NCBI GenBank assembly: GCA_965153355.1
Contig: OZ231128.1
Location: 48,732,001-48,796,000, forward strand
Direction: 5' to 3'
DNA: 64,000 nucleotides
From: Flaccisagitta enflata
Taxonomy: Eukaryota > Chaetognatha > Sagittoidea > Aphragmophora
Positions 23,447 through 35,255 of this stretch are shown in pieces; position 1 is the first letter of the stretch; every line of letters begins with the position of its first letter. The translations under genes were made by a program, and so were the position numbers. The notes under the pieces were generated by a model. That model was not told the origin of the DNA and searched no databases. It worked only from the letters and a program-made list of their open reading frames with translations.

Positions 23447-23980
23447 TTTTCCTTTTTCTCTTTTTGTTTTTTTTTTCTCTCTGTTTTTTGTCTTTGTTCC
23501 TTGTTTCCTTTTTTCCCTTCTTCCTTTTTTTCTATCTTTCTGTTTTTTTTTTTCTTTTTTCGTCTTTGTTCTTCCCTTCTTTTCTTCTTTTCTTCTTTTT
23601 TTTTATTTTTTCTTTGTCTTTTTTCTTTCTTTTTCTTTTTTTATTCTTTCTTTTTTTTCATTCTTTTTCTTTTTCTCTTTCTCAATATCTTTATCTCTTT
23701 ATTTGAGTGTAATGTGTCCTTTCATAAGTGCAACTCAAAATTAGTAGTAATAAATAAAATATTTCTTAAAAATTTTGATAACAAAGATGAAATGAAAAAC
23801 ATTTGAAAAATAAAGCTTTAAAAATTTATTTGATGAAGAAATATTTTCTATGAAAAACCTGAACAAGAAATGATATTAATTTTTCAATGAAAAATTCATC
23901 TTTATATTTTGATTTTTTAGGGTTTGACATTCATTTTTTGCAAAGGCGTTCTCTCCCACTGGAAACTTGTTCATTAAACT

Positions 23981-23983
<3 letters not shown>

Positions 23984-24034
<51 letters not shown>
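23984..24034 (+). repeat. (GA)n microsatellite
   Basis: GA tract of about 50 bp. Confidence 0.95.
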
Positions 24035-24037
<3 letters not shown>

Positions 24038-24091
24038 CTCAGTAACAATACTATTTTATGCAATAATCATCATAACTGAGAATCAGTTTTA

Positions 24092-24167
24092 ATGCTATGG
24101 AGAATTCTCTATAGCATGAAAACATCAAGATGATATTGTTAGTGCTACCGAGAATTCTCGGCAGCAT
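24092..24167. repeat. Two GAGAATTCTC palindromes
   Basis: ATGCTATGGAGAA/TTCTCTATAGCAT at 24092-24117, and a GCTACCGAGAA/TTCTCGGCAGC pair at 24144-24165. Each has one mismatched pair. They mirror the palindrome near the left side of the hAT-like element. Confidence 0.85.
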
Positions 24168-24672
24168 TACCCACTCATTCATTTTCCATTTATTTTTTTT
24201 TCCATTGACTCATTTATTTTTTTTCTTCATTTTCTGAAAATGGAATTGAATCTCTTGAATTTGATTTACAAATCTGAAACTTTTCTGAATTAAGAACTTA
24301 ATCAAATAGATGGATCATGGATCTTGGATTCATTGACTCATTTATTTGTTCATTTATAAATTGATTAATTTGTTCATTTATTCTCAAAGAGATCAAGATT
24401 TCCTATATCTGTTGAAAAAAACAAAAAGAAAATTATCAACATTTGACTAATTTTGTGTTTTGTGTTCATTCTTTGCTGAATGAATGCAAAAATCCTGGAG
24501 AAATTGCTTTTATTATGTATGTTTGTGTCATTGTATGAAAGAGATCAGTGTGAATGGAGAAGAGAGGTTGAGAACCGGGCACGCTCATCCTCTGTCGGGC
24601 ACCCTGAAATTGTAAGGAGCGTGCCCGGCGTGCACGCCCAACAGAATCACTAAATTAAGGCCTGCCAATACA

Positions 24673-25681
24673 TAAGAGATTACATGGCTTGGCAAGGCTA
24701 GGCATGGTCACTTTCAGTATGATCATCCAAAAGGAAAAGGTAGGTAAAAACTTTGTATGTTTTTTTTGTTTGTTTTTTTTTACGGGGAAGGGGATGCTTG
24801 AGGCTAGCCATTGGCGTTGTTTCTTTCATGGTGAATTTTAGCAAAAGCAAGAAAATATGACGAGATCGGCATAGATTTCTGAATTGTGTTCTATTTCAGG
24901 GGGAGGTAGGTAAACACGTTGACATAGACATCAAGAAGTGACACTCGCTGTACTCAATTTACTAAATGCTCAGCATGATTCGCAGCATTCATTTGCTCTT
25001 TTTTTCGCATTCTTTTAATTCTTTTCTCATCCTTATCTACACTTTCTTTGTATTTGGTATTTTTCAAAGTTTCCTCTAAGATTTTCCTGAACCTCCAGTC
25101 TATTTCTTCGGTCCCCTTTCTGTGTATTTTCCTTCATCCATTAATTACCCTTCTCTTTCACCACCCTCGGTTATCAGTGGAAATACATTGGAGAACTCCA
25201 CAAATGCGGTTGTTAATTTCTGGTCTTAGGGTCAAATCCAAGTTCCATGGACACAACTTTAGTTTTCCTTCACAACATCAAAATTAGCAATTCAGAGTAA
25301 ATGCAATGCATGAACGCACCAGCAGACAGACCGACCAATGTAATGACAAACTACTGAAAAAAAAACACTCCTAAAAAGTTGCAAAAATGCTATTCAGAGC
25401 AAGATTGGGTTTCGCATTGCGTCTTGTTATACTATAAAATGCTTGATTTCTGGAAGCGATATAACCTCACAGACACAGAAGCATTTTATGACGTTTTGTC
25501 CTCAAAAAAGCTGCCAGAGATAAATTTTGCTTGAAGAAGGAACTTGTAACCAAAAAACTACCAAATAAGATAAAAAGACAACCGCAAGGATGGAGTTTTT
25601 GCCGTACTTTATTCTATTTCCAATAAAAAGCCAAATTGAGGAGCATGTCACGGTCTCCGACTCTTTTGTCGCAATATCATA
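24673..25681. other. Unassigned DNA
   Basis: About 1 kb without a convincing gene. A CAGACAGACCGACC fragment at 25320 is HG-like. Confidence 0.4.
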
Positions 25682-26120
25682 CTTCGTCTCTTTCTCTCTA
25701 TCTTCCTTTCTTCCTTATTTCCTTCCTTCTTCCTTCCTTTTTTTCCTCCTCATTCCTTCCTTCCTTCATTTCTGCCTTCTTTCCTTCTTTCCTTCCTTCT
25801 TTCCGTTCTTATTTTCCCCCCTCTTTCTTTCTTTCTTTCTTTTGTTCTTTCTTTTGTTCTTTTGTTCTTTTGTTCTTTTGTTCTTTTTTTCTTTCTTTCT
25901 TTCTTTCTTTTTTTTTTTCTTTTTTTCTTTCTTTCTTGATCTTTTTTCTTTGCTACTTTCTTCCTTCCTTCATTCTTCATTCCTCCCCTCCTTTCTTCGT
26001 TTCTTCTTTCTTTCTTTCTTCCTTCATCTCTTCCTCCCCTCCTCCCTCCCTGCCTCCTTCCTTTCTCTCTCCCTCTTCTTATTCCGCCCTTCTTCCCTTC
26101 CCTCCCTTCCTTCCGGTTTG
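25682..26120 (+). repeat. CTTT/CCTT-rich pyrimidine block
   Basis: About 440 bp of CTTT, CCTT and TTTTGTTC units. Ser/Phe/Leu- or Lys/Arg-rich frames are repeat translation. Confidence 0.93.
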
Positions 26121-26784
26121 GTATTTTTTCTTGTTCCTTCCTCATTTTCTGTGGCTCTCTTTGCCGCCTTTTATCGTCTTCAATCATCATCAACATCCAT
26201 CACTGATAACAGCGCTGATGAACTTCTCTTCCTCCCCTACTTTCGCTCCTTTGCCGAATTAAGCCAAGTCTAATCGCTGAAGCGGGGAACGAGTAACAAG
26301 CAAGGGCAAATGGATTAAGAAGTTGCGTGTATGTCTTTTATTTTCAGTTTTAGTTTGACTCTAATGTATAAATAGATAGGTTACTGAGTAGTTTACTGAG
26401 TAGTTTACAGTTGTGAGAGACTAGTTGCGCTGATGATAGATTATTGATAAAACGATGGTAACTTATTCCGTGATCACTAATTGTATGGAACTTAGCGAGG
26501 TTTCCACATAAGTCGTGGGCGGCTTCAGTCATACTGACATGTTTATATTAATGGTAACTGGTGTCCCAGTCCTGACGATCGCACCTTGCTCCTACAGCGT
26601 CATCCCTCACATAGATGCGTGGTAGGCAACAGAAAAAAAGATGAGTTGTCAAGGCGCAAAAATAGGAAAGTCTTAATTCTCTCTTTTCAATTCACGAATC
26701 TCTCGAGATTGAGTTGTCTCTTGAGACCTTTTCGGAATTTCAAGTTTCATTAAGCTTTCATTTCATCGCTGATGACAATCCCCT
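26121..26784. other. Unassigned DNA
   Basis: A short tandem GAGTAGTTTACTGAGTAGTTTAC lies near 26388-26410 (12-bp unit). Otherwise nothing. Confidence 0.4.
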
Positions 26785-26877
26785 TTGCCTTTGCCCTTGC
26801 CTTTGCCTTGACAATCCCCTTGCCTTTGCCTTTGCCTTTGCCTTTGCCTTTGCCTACAATCCCCCTTGCCTTTGCTT
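26785..26877 (+). repeat. (CCTTTG)n hexamer repeat
   Basis: CCTTTG/CCCTTG units with two ACAATCC interruptions. Confidence 0.95.
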
Positions 26878-26997
26878 CTTATCAGACTCTCTGTCTGTTC
26901 TCAATTTAGATTTACGAAATTCTTACTAAAACTTTCATCATTTAAGCTTAGTTACTGACATATTGTCTCTGTCAAACCACATCAAAGAACCCGCCTA

Positions 26998-27061
26998 TCC
27001 ACATACTGCCCCTGCCCACCTGCAAGCGACTACTCATTGGCCATGTATCCGGCCATGGTCT
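26998..27061 (+). repeat. HG far-end fragment
   Basis: TGCCCCTGCCCACCTGCAAG...GTATCCGGCC matches the far-end block of the 54754 copy. Confidence 0.5.
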
Positions 27062-27379
27062 TTCTACATTCTCTGATGACAAGAATGACGATTCCGCCTT
27101 TGAATTTGAGTCCCCTGCGGTGAATCCCCATCAGTGCCGATTTACATGAACCTTTATCACGCTGTTTGTATGATATCAATGATTGTCCTTGAAACTTCGA
27201 TATCGGAATTTAAATTGATAGGAGTAATAGTGAGAGATGTTTGTACCATTGTCATATGCCAATTACAGCATTGATAGAGTAATGCCTAAATCTAGTCCAA
27301 ATGGATTTTGCCAGTAGAATGGCCTCAAATCACGAAAATGGAACAAGTAAATTACTTGGAAGCATTTTTTGCAGATTGG
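27062..27379. other. Unassigned DNA
   Basis: No gene or repeat recognised. Confidence 0.35.
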
Positions 27380-27507
27380 GCTTTAAACTAGGCAAATGGA
27401 GTATGAAAAGTGCTAGGAACTATATTGTCTTTGAAAAGTGCTTGGAAATACATAATGGAAAAGTGCTTGGATGTGTAGAGCATTTGAAAAGAGTTTGGAA
27501 ATGTAAA
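27380..27507 (+). repeat. Degenerate GAAAAGTGCTTGGAAAT minisatellite
   Basis: About five irregular units immediately upstream of an HG copy. Confidence 0.6.
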
Positions 27508-27703
27508 TTTCTAGTCGCGTGCAACGCGACTCTACACTCCGCTTTGTCCGTCCATCAGCTGTTCGGTCTGTGACATTTTTTTGGCGTTGACGGGCGGTTT
27601 GCGTATTTCTGCTACTGCTCAAGTGCATAGTTAGCATTTTTGATCACATCCCCTGCCCACCCATAGTCCCATACGCGACTTGGGTGACCTAGTATCCAGC
27701 CTC
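27508..27703 (+). mobile_element. HG family copy, AGTCGCGT stem
   Basis: Stem AGTCGCGT/ACGCGACT with loop GCA, then CTCTACACTCCGCTTTGTCC. The body is unique, with a decayed far end CCCCTGCCCACCC...ACGCGACTTGG. Confidence 0.75.
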
Positions 27704-28109
<406 letters not shown>

Positions 28110-28321
28110 GTCGGGACAAAAACAAAACCAAAACATTGCCAACGTGATAAACGAGCAAAACACAAATAAACATCGTAGTAGCGAGTCATTTTGACTGTTG
28201 GCCCAAAAGACAGATCCAACCAGTTGCAGTTCCCTCCGATCAAAAACGTTACTTGATGGTAAAGGAACGAATGACAAGAGCAGTGATACGGAAGCCACCA
28301 GGATTTGGACGATAGAAAGCT

Positions 28322-28370
28322 CTCTTTCTCTCTCTCTCTCTCACTCTCACTCTCACTATCACTCTCACTC

Positions 28371-28438
<68 letters not shown>

Positions 28439-28440
28439 TC
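28322..28440 (+). repeat. (CT)n microsatellite with CTCACT units
   Basis: CT tract with regular CA substitutions at 28340-28375. Confidence 0.96.
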
Positions 28441-28726
28441 AATGGCCAGTCAATATGAAAGAAGAGATGCATGGTTGTGACATTCGAATAATCCTCATGT
28501 TTAGGTATTTAAAGTGGAAAGTTGATTTACAAAAGAATGCAAATTTTCTTGACGGGAGAAAACGTGAAAGAAAAAGTGAGAAAAAAAACGAAAATAAGAG
28601 AAGTACAAAAAATGATTTCTGAAGCGAACAAAAGAAAAGTGAAAGTTGCATAATGGGGCGAAGAACTACTTCAATCTTCTCTCGGCCGTTTTCCTCTGCA
28701 AAGATGGTTTTTCGGGGACTTTCGAC

Positions 28727-28729
<3 letters not shown>

Positions 28730-28786
<57 letters not shown>

Positions 28787-28824
28787 ACACAGATAAGTCA
28801 GATAAAGTTCATCCTGGTCGTCAT

Positions 28825-28880
<56 letters not shown>
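28730..28880 (+). repeat. Paired (GA)n microsatellites
   Basis: GA tracts at 28730-28784 and 28828-28880, separated by 43 bp of non-repeat sequence. Confidence 0.96.
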
Positions 28881-28881
<1 letters not shown>

Positions 28882-29399
28882 GCATAGATAGAGACAGACT
28901 GGAAAAAAAATGAGAAACAGTCGGAGAGAGATGTAACACAAATGGAGGAAGGCGAGTTTTTTCATTGCTAAACGTTTCCTAAAATTCTCGAGTCTAAACT
29001 AGTTCTGCCTTTGGAGCGGCGGCATAGATTTACATGACTGAACCCCGGATTTCTGAAAAAAATGGAGGAAGACAGATGATGATGATGAAGAAGGGGCGCT
29101 TAGAGAGGGAAAGGGGGGTGTGGATTTCGATCTATTGCAAATGCTGTTTTATCATAGACGATGCATATATGTATGTAAATGGATTTAATACTCATCAATC
29201 GGTTCATATAAATTATGCAAAGAGAGAGAGTTAAACATTAATGGCTTTTGGTATGAAATTCTCGGACGTCGACATAAACTTTTACCTTTTATAGTAATGG
29301 ACGCTTGATGACTTTTGCGAGTGCAGGGGGATTTTATTCCACCACTCAATTCTATTCCTCCTGATTAATGACTTATAGTAGTTTTAGTTCCATGGTTTC
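28881..29399. other. Unassigned DNA
   Basis: No gene or repeat recognised. Confidence 0.4.
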
Positions 29400-29401
29400 T
29401 A

Positions 29402-31528
29402 CAGTACGAGAATCAAAGAACTGGGTAACTGGAGGGAAGCCATATCTGTAAAACGGCTAGGATTCATGATCAAATTTTTTACCACAAAATGCACCTATAG
29501 GTGTACTATGTTGTTTAAGGTTTTGGAGCCATTCCAACAAATTCATTTTTTTTTTGTCCAAAATTTTTTTTTCTCTGTTTTTGGCTGATTTTGACTACAA
29601 AAATTACACTAAAAGAAAAATCTTTCATATGTATGTTAGTTAGATACGTTAACACACATTTCATTTTTTGTTGGGGATTTTTCGCCAATTTTTGTGGCTA
29701 TGGCACCTAAAACTCAAAAAACACAAAAAGTGGGATATTTCCTAAGATTTTTAATAAAATCCCTTGATTTTTGGTGTGGTAGCAGTTTTAGGATTCACTA
29801 ATAAGTGTGCAAAATTTCAGCTCTTAAATTGAATTTTTGATGCAGTCATGAAATTTTAAATTTTTCACAAAATGCAATGTAGGACGATTTTTGGTCAAAA
29901 TTTTTTTTTTCAAATAAAAAATTTTGCCAATTGTTATTTTTTGATAAAATAAATAAAATTTAAAGAGTTTCTAAAAAAATTTTTGAACTAGCTCTCTTAG
30001 AAAAAAAATTTTTTTCTCAAAATTTGTGAAAATGACCCAATTTTTGAAGTTGAATAAAAACTGTTCCTGTCATCCGATCATCTTCATTTTTGGTGGAGTT
30101 GTTACCTGTTATATACCCTAACTTCACTTCAAATTTGAGCTCACTGCGACTAACGGTTGCAGAGATATTGACGTTCAAAGTTACTTTGTCAGAGCAAAAT
30201 CAGCAAAATTGGCATTTTGGCAAATTTTGAGCTTGCATAAAATTGTATTTTTTCCTTCACACACCTCCATTTTGGCTGAAGTTACTCATGTTTATGCATA
30301 TATTCATATTCCAAAATTTCACACTTGTCAGTCAAGCTGTTTTACAGTTATGGTGGTCCAAAGTTTCAAAAAATGCAAATTTTTCAATCAAATCTTAGGT
30401 GGAAAAATCAGCAAAAATGTTTTTAAAAAAAGTCTCCAAAGGGGGGGATCCAAAAAGTTAGAAAGTATTTTATTTTCCTAACTCAAAAACCCTGATGAAA
30501 ATTTTTTTTTCAATTTTTTTGAAAAATTTTCACAGTAGTTTTTGTTGAAAAATTTGCATTTTTTGAAACTTTGGACCACCATAACTGTAAAACAGCTTGA
30601 CTGACAAGTGTGAAATTTTGGAATATGAATATATGCATAAACATGAGTAACTTCAGCCAAAATGGAGGTGTGTGAAGGAAAAAATACAATTTTATGCAAG
30701 CTCAAAAATGGCCAAAATGCCAATTTTGCTGATTTTGCTCTGACAAAGTAACTTTGAACGTCAATATCTCCGCAACCGTTAGTCGCAGTGAGCTCAAATT
30801 TTAGGTGAAGTTAGGGTAGATAACAGGTAACAACTCCACCAAAAATGAATATGATTGGATGACAGGAACAGTTTTTATTCAACTTCAAAAAATGGGTCAT
30901 TTTCACAAATTTTGAGAAAAAAATTTTTTTTCTAAGAGGGCTAGTTCAAAAATTTTTTTAGAAACTCTTAAATTTTATTTATTCTATCAAAAAATAACAA
31001 TTGGCAAAATTTTTTATTTGAAAAAAAATTTTTTGACCAAAAATCGTCCTACATTGCATTTTGTGAAAAATCTAAAATTTCATGACTGTATCAAAAATTC
31101 ATTTTAAGAGCTGAAATTTTGCACACTTATTAGTGAATCCTGAAACTACTACCACTCCAAAAATCAACGGATTTTATTGAAAATCTTAGGAAATATCCCA
31201 CTTTTTGTGTTTTTTGAGTTTTGGGTGCCATAGCCACAAAAATTGGCGGAAAATCCCCAACAAAAAATGAAATGTGTGTTAACGTATGTAACTAACATAC
31301 ATATGAAAGAATTTTCTTTTGTTGTAATTTTTGTAGTCAAAATCAGCCAAAAACAGAAAAAAAAAATTTTGGACAAAAAAAAAATGAATTCGTTGGAATG
31401 GCTCCAAAACCTTAAACAACATAGTACACCTATAGGTGCATTTTGTGGTAAAAAATTTGATTATGAATCCTAGCCGTTTTACAGATATGGCTTCCCTCCA
31501 GTTACCCAGTTCTTTGATTCTCGTACTG
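29402..31528. mobile_element. Giant TA-flanked fold-back element, 2.1 kb
   Basis: Arms at about 29402-30395 and 30546-31528 are near-complete inverted copies around a loop of about 150 bp. The ends start CAGTACGAGAATCAAAGAAC and TA lies on both sides. The small frames at 30209 (+) and 30478 (-) are mirror images of one arm segment and lack domain features. CAGT plus TA fits a Tc1/mariner-type non-autonomous element, but the arm length is far beyond usual. Confidence 0.85.
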
Positions 31529-31707
31529 TATGTGCCTTATCGGGTTGACAACTGAATTATAGGAAAGTTATAGAGAAAGTTTTTACAGTCTTAGAAAAAT
31601 CACTGACCATCTTATTTACTTTGAAAGAAATCGTGTTCGCCTCGCAAACGTAATATGAAAAAAAAAAAAAAAAAAAAAAACAACGAGAACATTCTTTGAA
31701 CTCTGTC

Positions 31708-31889
31708 ATGGTACTGCTCTTATGTATTTTTTTCCCACTCGTCATAGCTTGTCCTAAAGTATATCTTTTTTTCTCATTCGTTCCAACTAAACTCCGTCCT
31801 CACAACAAATCTTGCAAATGTGAAGTGTTTGTTTACCTACGAAGAAAAAACGAAGGTGAATCGTGTCAAGATGTGCCAGAAGAGAGAAA
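31708..31889 (+). CDS. First-exon candidate: secreted Cys-containing protein
   Basis: The ATG at 31708 opens a signal peptide (hydrophobic residues 2-14, likely cleavage after Ala14). A segment with Cys15, Cys36, Cys38 and Cys53 follows (...NKSCKCEVFVYLRRKNEGES..). The frame is open for 60 codons plus two bases to AAA|GTGAGT, a good splice donor at 31890; unspliced it stops at once. The spacing around CKC...GESC loosely recalls disulphide-rich extracellular modules, but I cannot name a family. No downstream exon was found in the next few hundred bases. Composition is unlike the surrounding repeats. Confidence 0.4.
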
Positions 31890-31963
31890 GTGAGTTTTTG
31901 AACCTCACATAAAACCTCCAAAAGTGATGCCAAAACTAAGGCACAGTATTTCAGGGGGAAAAA

Positions 31964-31965
31964 AC

Positions 31966-32000
<35 letters not shown>

Positions 32001-32011
32001 AGAGAGAGATA
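31964..32011 (+). repeat. (GA)n microsatellite
   Basis: GA tract with two GGGA interruptions. Confidence 0.92.
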
Positions 32012-32291
32012 GAAATCTCATTTGTTAGACAGACATACAAAAACACAAGAGAGTACGAACAAATAAAGTTTTCGGAAGTCCATTGAGCTGAGAAGATCAT
32101 TCTAGAGGATGTGGCAAGAAATGGGGCGACATTAGGGCAAGGAGACGACCGCCCTGTCATAAACGCAGACAGCGCTGATGGCGCACAGTGCTGATGGTGC
32201 ATCGACCCCTGGCCCCTACTCCCCCTATTACCCTTCCCCCTCCCGACCAAAAAAAAAATTAACGAGGAGTTGCGACAACATCCTCCTTCCC

Positions 32292-32356
32292 TACACACAC
32301 ACATAAACATACACACACGCACACACATAAACATACACACACGCACACACACACGC

Positions 32357-32389
<33 letters not shown>

Positions 32390-32391
32390 TT
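32292..32391 (+). repeat. (CA)n microsatellite, interrupted
   Basis: CA units with two ACATAAACATACACACACG blocks and CG substitutions. Confidence 0.95.
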
Positions 32392-32599
32392 CACAAAACA
32401 TTCAAACCCGAGCGTGACCCACTGACAAAGACTCGCTGAAGTCGTAGAGTCGATAGTTCGCTACTAAAAAACTATGATGGTAGCTGATTTATGATGGTAC
32501 TGCTGCATTTTTTGCTTTAGATTAGACGACAAGTTTTGTGTAATGTTGATGGCACGGGCGAATAATTAAATTGGGCTCGTTAGCAGTTCATGATGGTGG

Positions 32600-32765
32600 T
32601 TGTTGGTAATCGTTATGTTTGTCTCCCTGGTGGCAATAGTGGTTGCTGATCTGGGACGATGGCGGTTGTGGTTGCTGATCTGGGACGATGGTGGTTGTGG
32701 TTGCTGATGTGGGGGTGATAATGGTTGCGGTTGTCATCGTGTTGATTATCGTGGTTACGGTTGTC
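32600..32765 (+). repeat. 30-bp minisatellite, GGTTGT-rich
   Basis: The unit TTGCTGATCTGGGACGATGG plus CGGTTGTGG is repeated 2.5 times at 32643-32715, in a GGT/GTT-rich surround. Confidence 0.85.
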
Positions 32766-32876
32766 GTTTCAGTTAAAAAGAAAGAAGAGGAGGAAGCCAC
32801 TCCATCGAGGAGATGGCTCAAATTAGGGCGTCAAAACATAAATTTCCTTTGACGTCTCTGCATGTTTCTGTTGGGA

Positions 32877-32877
32877 A

Positions 32878-32923
<46 letters not shown>
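32877..32923 (+). repeat. (GA)n microsatellite
   Basis: GA tract with one AAG interruption. Confidence 0.93.
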
Positions 32924-32927
<4 letters not shown>

Positions 32928-33340
32928 GGATATCTCACAGAATACTCATCATAGACTTTTCAGAGTCACAATCTAAGCCATCCATTTAGAATGTAAAATT
33001 GTACAACAACATTCACTGAGCTCCATTACCCAGCTGGGTAGGGAAACCCGCTTTTGTCCCCATGCACTGCAGTCATAAACTCGAGTATTCGTCACCTCGA
33101 CCGTATATATTTTCGATTTCAAATTACTATCTTTAAGATTTTAGAAGTTATGACAATTTTTCTACATCATGTCAAACATGAAAATAACTTTTAATTGCTT
33201 TGTTTTAAAAACAGACTGCTTCTTAAGTACAAGGCTTTCTTTCTTTTAGAACGTTGGCGTTGAAAGGAAGGTGAATAATCATAATAATGAAGAAAACATT
33301 ATTATGAGAAGTGTAGAAAGAAATGAAAAAAATAATGAAT
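32924..33340. other. Unassigned DNA
   Basis: No gene or repeat recognised. Confidence 0.4.
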
Positions 33341-33426
33341 GAAAGAAAGACAGACCGACAGACAGATCGACAGACAGACCGACAAACAGACTGACAGACA
33401 GACAGACAGACAGACAGAAAAAAACA

Positions 33427-33508
<82 letters not shown>
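33341..33508 (+). repeat. (CAGA)n then (GAAA)n microsatellite
   Basis: CAGA/CCGA units to 33418, then pure GAAA to 33508. Confidence 0.95.
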
Positions 33509-33509
<1 letters not shown>

Positions 33510-33917
33510 TTGAATGTGAGCTAGAAGCAGATAAGAGACAAAATAAGGAAGGAAACAGAAACGAGGAGAAAGAAGCAAAATTTTTATGGAAGAATTCACT
33601 CAAGCGAAAAGTCGATAGCAAACGAAATGACGGCAATTTCGAAAAGGCACACAAAATATATGAGAAAACGAACAAAAAAATGTACTTACTGTAAAGGATG
33701 AAGAATTGAGTGAATGAGTGTGTTTTTGTAATGTTTGTGGTGTAACATGAATGGGAGAGAATGACAATGATGATTCCAGTGAAAATGGTTTTTAATTGCC
33801 CACATATGGTTGAACTTGGCGTCCAACATTCTTATTGATTGTGCGATCGATTTTAAAAAGATTGATAAAGCAACTGACCGTATATATCCCTACACGCTCT
33901 TTTCTAATCTCGAGTTA
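33509..33917. other. Unassigned DNA
   Basis: No gene or repeat recognised. Confidence 0.4.
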
Positions 33918-34037
33918 TTCACTGACAAGCTTATTTCTAGAAATATTTGGGACAACAGCCATGAAAAAAAGCCATGATTCACTAACAAGCTTATTTCTAG
34001 TAATGTATGTGACAACAGCCATGAAAAAAACCATGAA
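33918..34037 (+). repeat. 60-bp tandem duplication
   Basis: Two copies of a 60-bp unit beginning TTCACTGACAAGCTTATTTC and ending in the AGCCATGAAAAAAA region, about 88 percent alike by eye. Confidence 0.9.
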
Positions 34038-34126
34038 AAAGAGAAAATTTGAGAGATTTAAGTAGAGTAATGAAGAGAGAAGTTGAAGTCATTAGGAAAA
34101 AGCAAACAAACGTTTCAACCGTGAAT

Positions 34127-34394
34127 GGGTCTGTTTCTACTCGTGACAATCGCGTTTTTAATGGGCCACTCGGTCGCTTGCTACGCAGGTTCGCTCGCAC
34201 CGCTCACTCGCTCTGCAGCGCTCTGCAGTGCTCCGCTTGCTACGCTTGCTTTGCTTGCTCGCTTTGTTCACAAGCTCGCTTACTCACTTTGCTCACTCCC
34301 TCGTGAGATGGTTGAAATTCATAAATATATGTTCACGCTGTAAACGTGTTTCACAGGAACAAACGCGTTTTTCATCTTCACTAGAAACACGCCC
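34127..34394. mobile_element. GCTCGC-rich MITE copy 3
   Basis: About 268 bp from GGGTCTGTTTCTACTCG to ACTAGAAACACGCCC. Contains ATCGCGTTTTT near the left and ACGCGTTTTT near the right, inverted relative to each other, plus CTCGCTACGCAGG-type interior. Confidence 0.75.
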
Positions 34395-34534
34395 AAAATC
34401 AATCTTGGAATGCGCACGACCGAAGGATATAAACCGCTACGAGTTTTCTCGCAGGTCTTTCCTCTCTTTTCCCCTTCTTTTCATGGATGCCTACACGGCA
34501 CTCCATAAGACAGTAAGTTTGCTTGTGAATGAGT

Positions 34535-34640
34535 AGGTAGGCAGGTTGGTGGGTACTACCCACTGGGTAGGCAGATAAATAGGTACGGTGCATGGGTATG
34601 TAGGTAGGTATGTAGGTAGGTATGTAGGTAGGTATGAGCG
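34535..34640 (+). repeat. GTAG/GGTA tetranucleotide repeat
   Basis: GGTAGGTATGTAGGTAG units, imperfect. Confidence 0.85.
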
Positions 34641-34883
34641 CACTACAAGGGGTTGCCCTAGTAGCCTTGGCAGCCCCTGTTGAATAAGAGAGAGAGAGAG
34701 AGACTATATCATTTTGATTGGCTAAAGTACGATGGGAGCAAAGACAACCTAGACTGGAGGATAGATTTTGGGTATTTTAATTTGATTTGATTTGTAAAAA
34801 AATGATATCTATGCTAATTAAAGGTTGCTTTATTGCTTGAATATGTTGGTTTTTTTCATTCTTCAACTTGTGACTTGACTTCG

Positions 34884-35255
34884 TCAGGACTTCATTTTTC
34901 AACGTTTTAACCTAGCCCATCAGATTGGGAAACTTTGAAACAAGGCCAAATAGGCCAATAGGTGCGACGTGTTGATCGTCGAACAAATGCGTTACCAACC
35001 GACCGCCCAACCAACCAACCAACGGACACAGTCAGTTATAGAGATGCTTTGTCGCACCTAAAAAAATCAGCTCAATCAGACTGTTTTTACAAGTTTTACA
35101 GTTATTTTTCATAAAGAACAATTATGTAAATTATTATCTGGGCAGAGTTTGAAACAGTCATAAAACCTGTAAAAATAGTCCAATCGAGCTGATTTTTTTT
35201 TCTAGATTATTTAGAATTTTCTTCCCGATCTGGTGAGCTAGGTTAGAACATTGAA
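34884..35255. mobile_element. Fold-back family copy, split by an HG insertion
   Basis: ACTTCATTTTTCAACG...AACCTAGCCCATCAGATT and the mirrored ATCTGGTGAGCTAGGTT, with central AAACCTGTAAAAATAGTCCA. All are shared with the intact copy at 47243-47626. The left arm is interrupted by an HG copy at 34939-35065. Confidence 0.7.
34939..35065 (-). mobile_element. HG family copy nested in a fold-back
   Basis: Reversed full copy: CAAGGCCAAATAGGCC end, CAACCAACCAACCAACGGAC tract, and hairpin end GATGCTTTGTCGCACCTAAAAA in two overlapping parts. Host sequence resumes on both sides, so both boundaries are visible. Confidence 0.85.

Larger units (their letters stand above)
22269..24664. mobile_element. hAT-like 2.4-kb composite element
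   Basis: Perfect 15-bp inverted ends CAGGCCTTAATTTAG, with a perfect 8-bp direct repeat CCAATACA at 22261-22268 and 24665-24672. CAG-initial ends plus 8 bp fit hAT. Subterminal GCGTGCCCG boxes recur on both sides. The interior has no transposase. It holds two HG insertions, pyrimidine tracts, and a set of GAGAATTCTC palindromes near each side. Confidence 0.85.

Noticed and set aside
25590-26273. A 227-codon plus-strand frame, hydrophobic
   Set aside because: Phe/Ser/Leu runs come from CTTT and CCTT repeats; it does not behave as a membrane protein.
30209-30723. Two similar frames on opposite strands
   Set aside because: They are the same segment of the fold-back arm read from each arm; no domain or start context.
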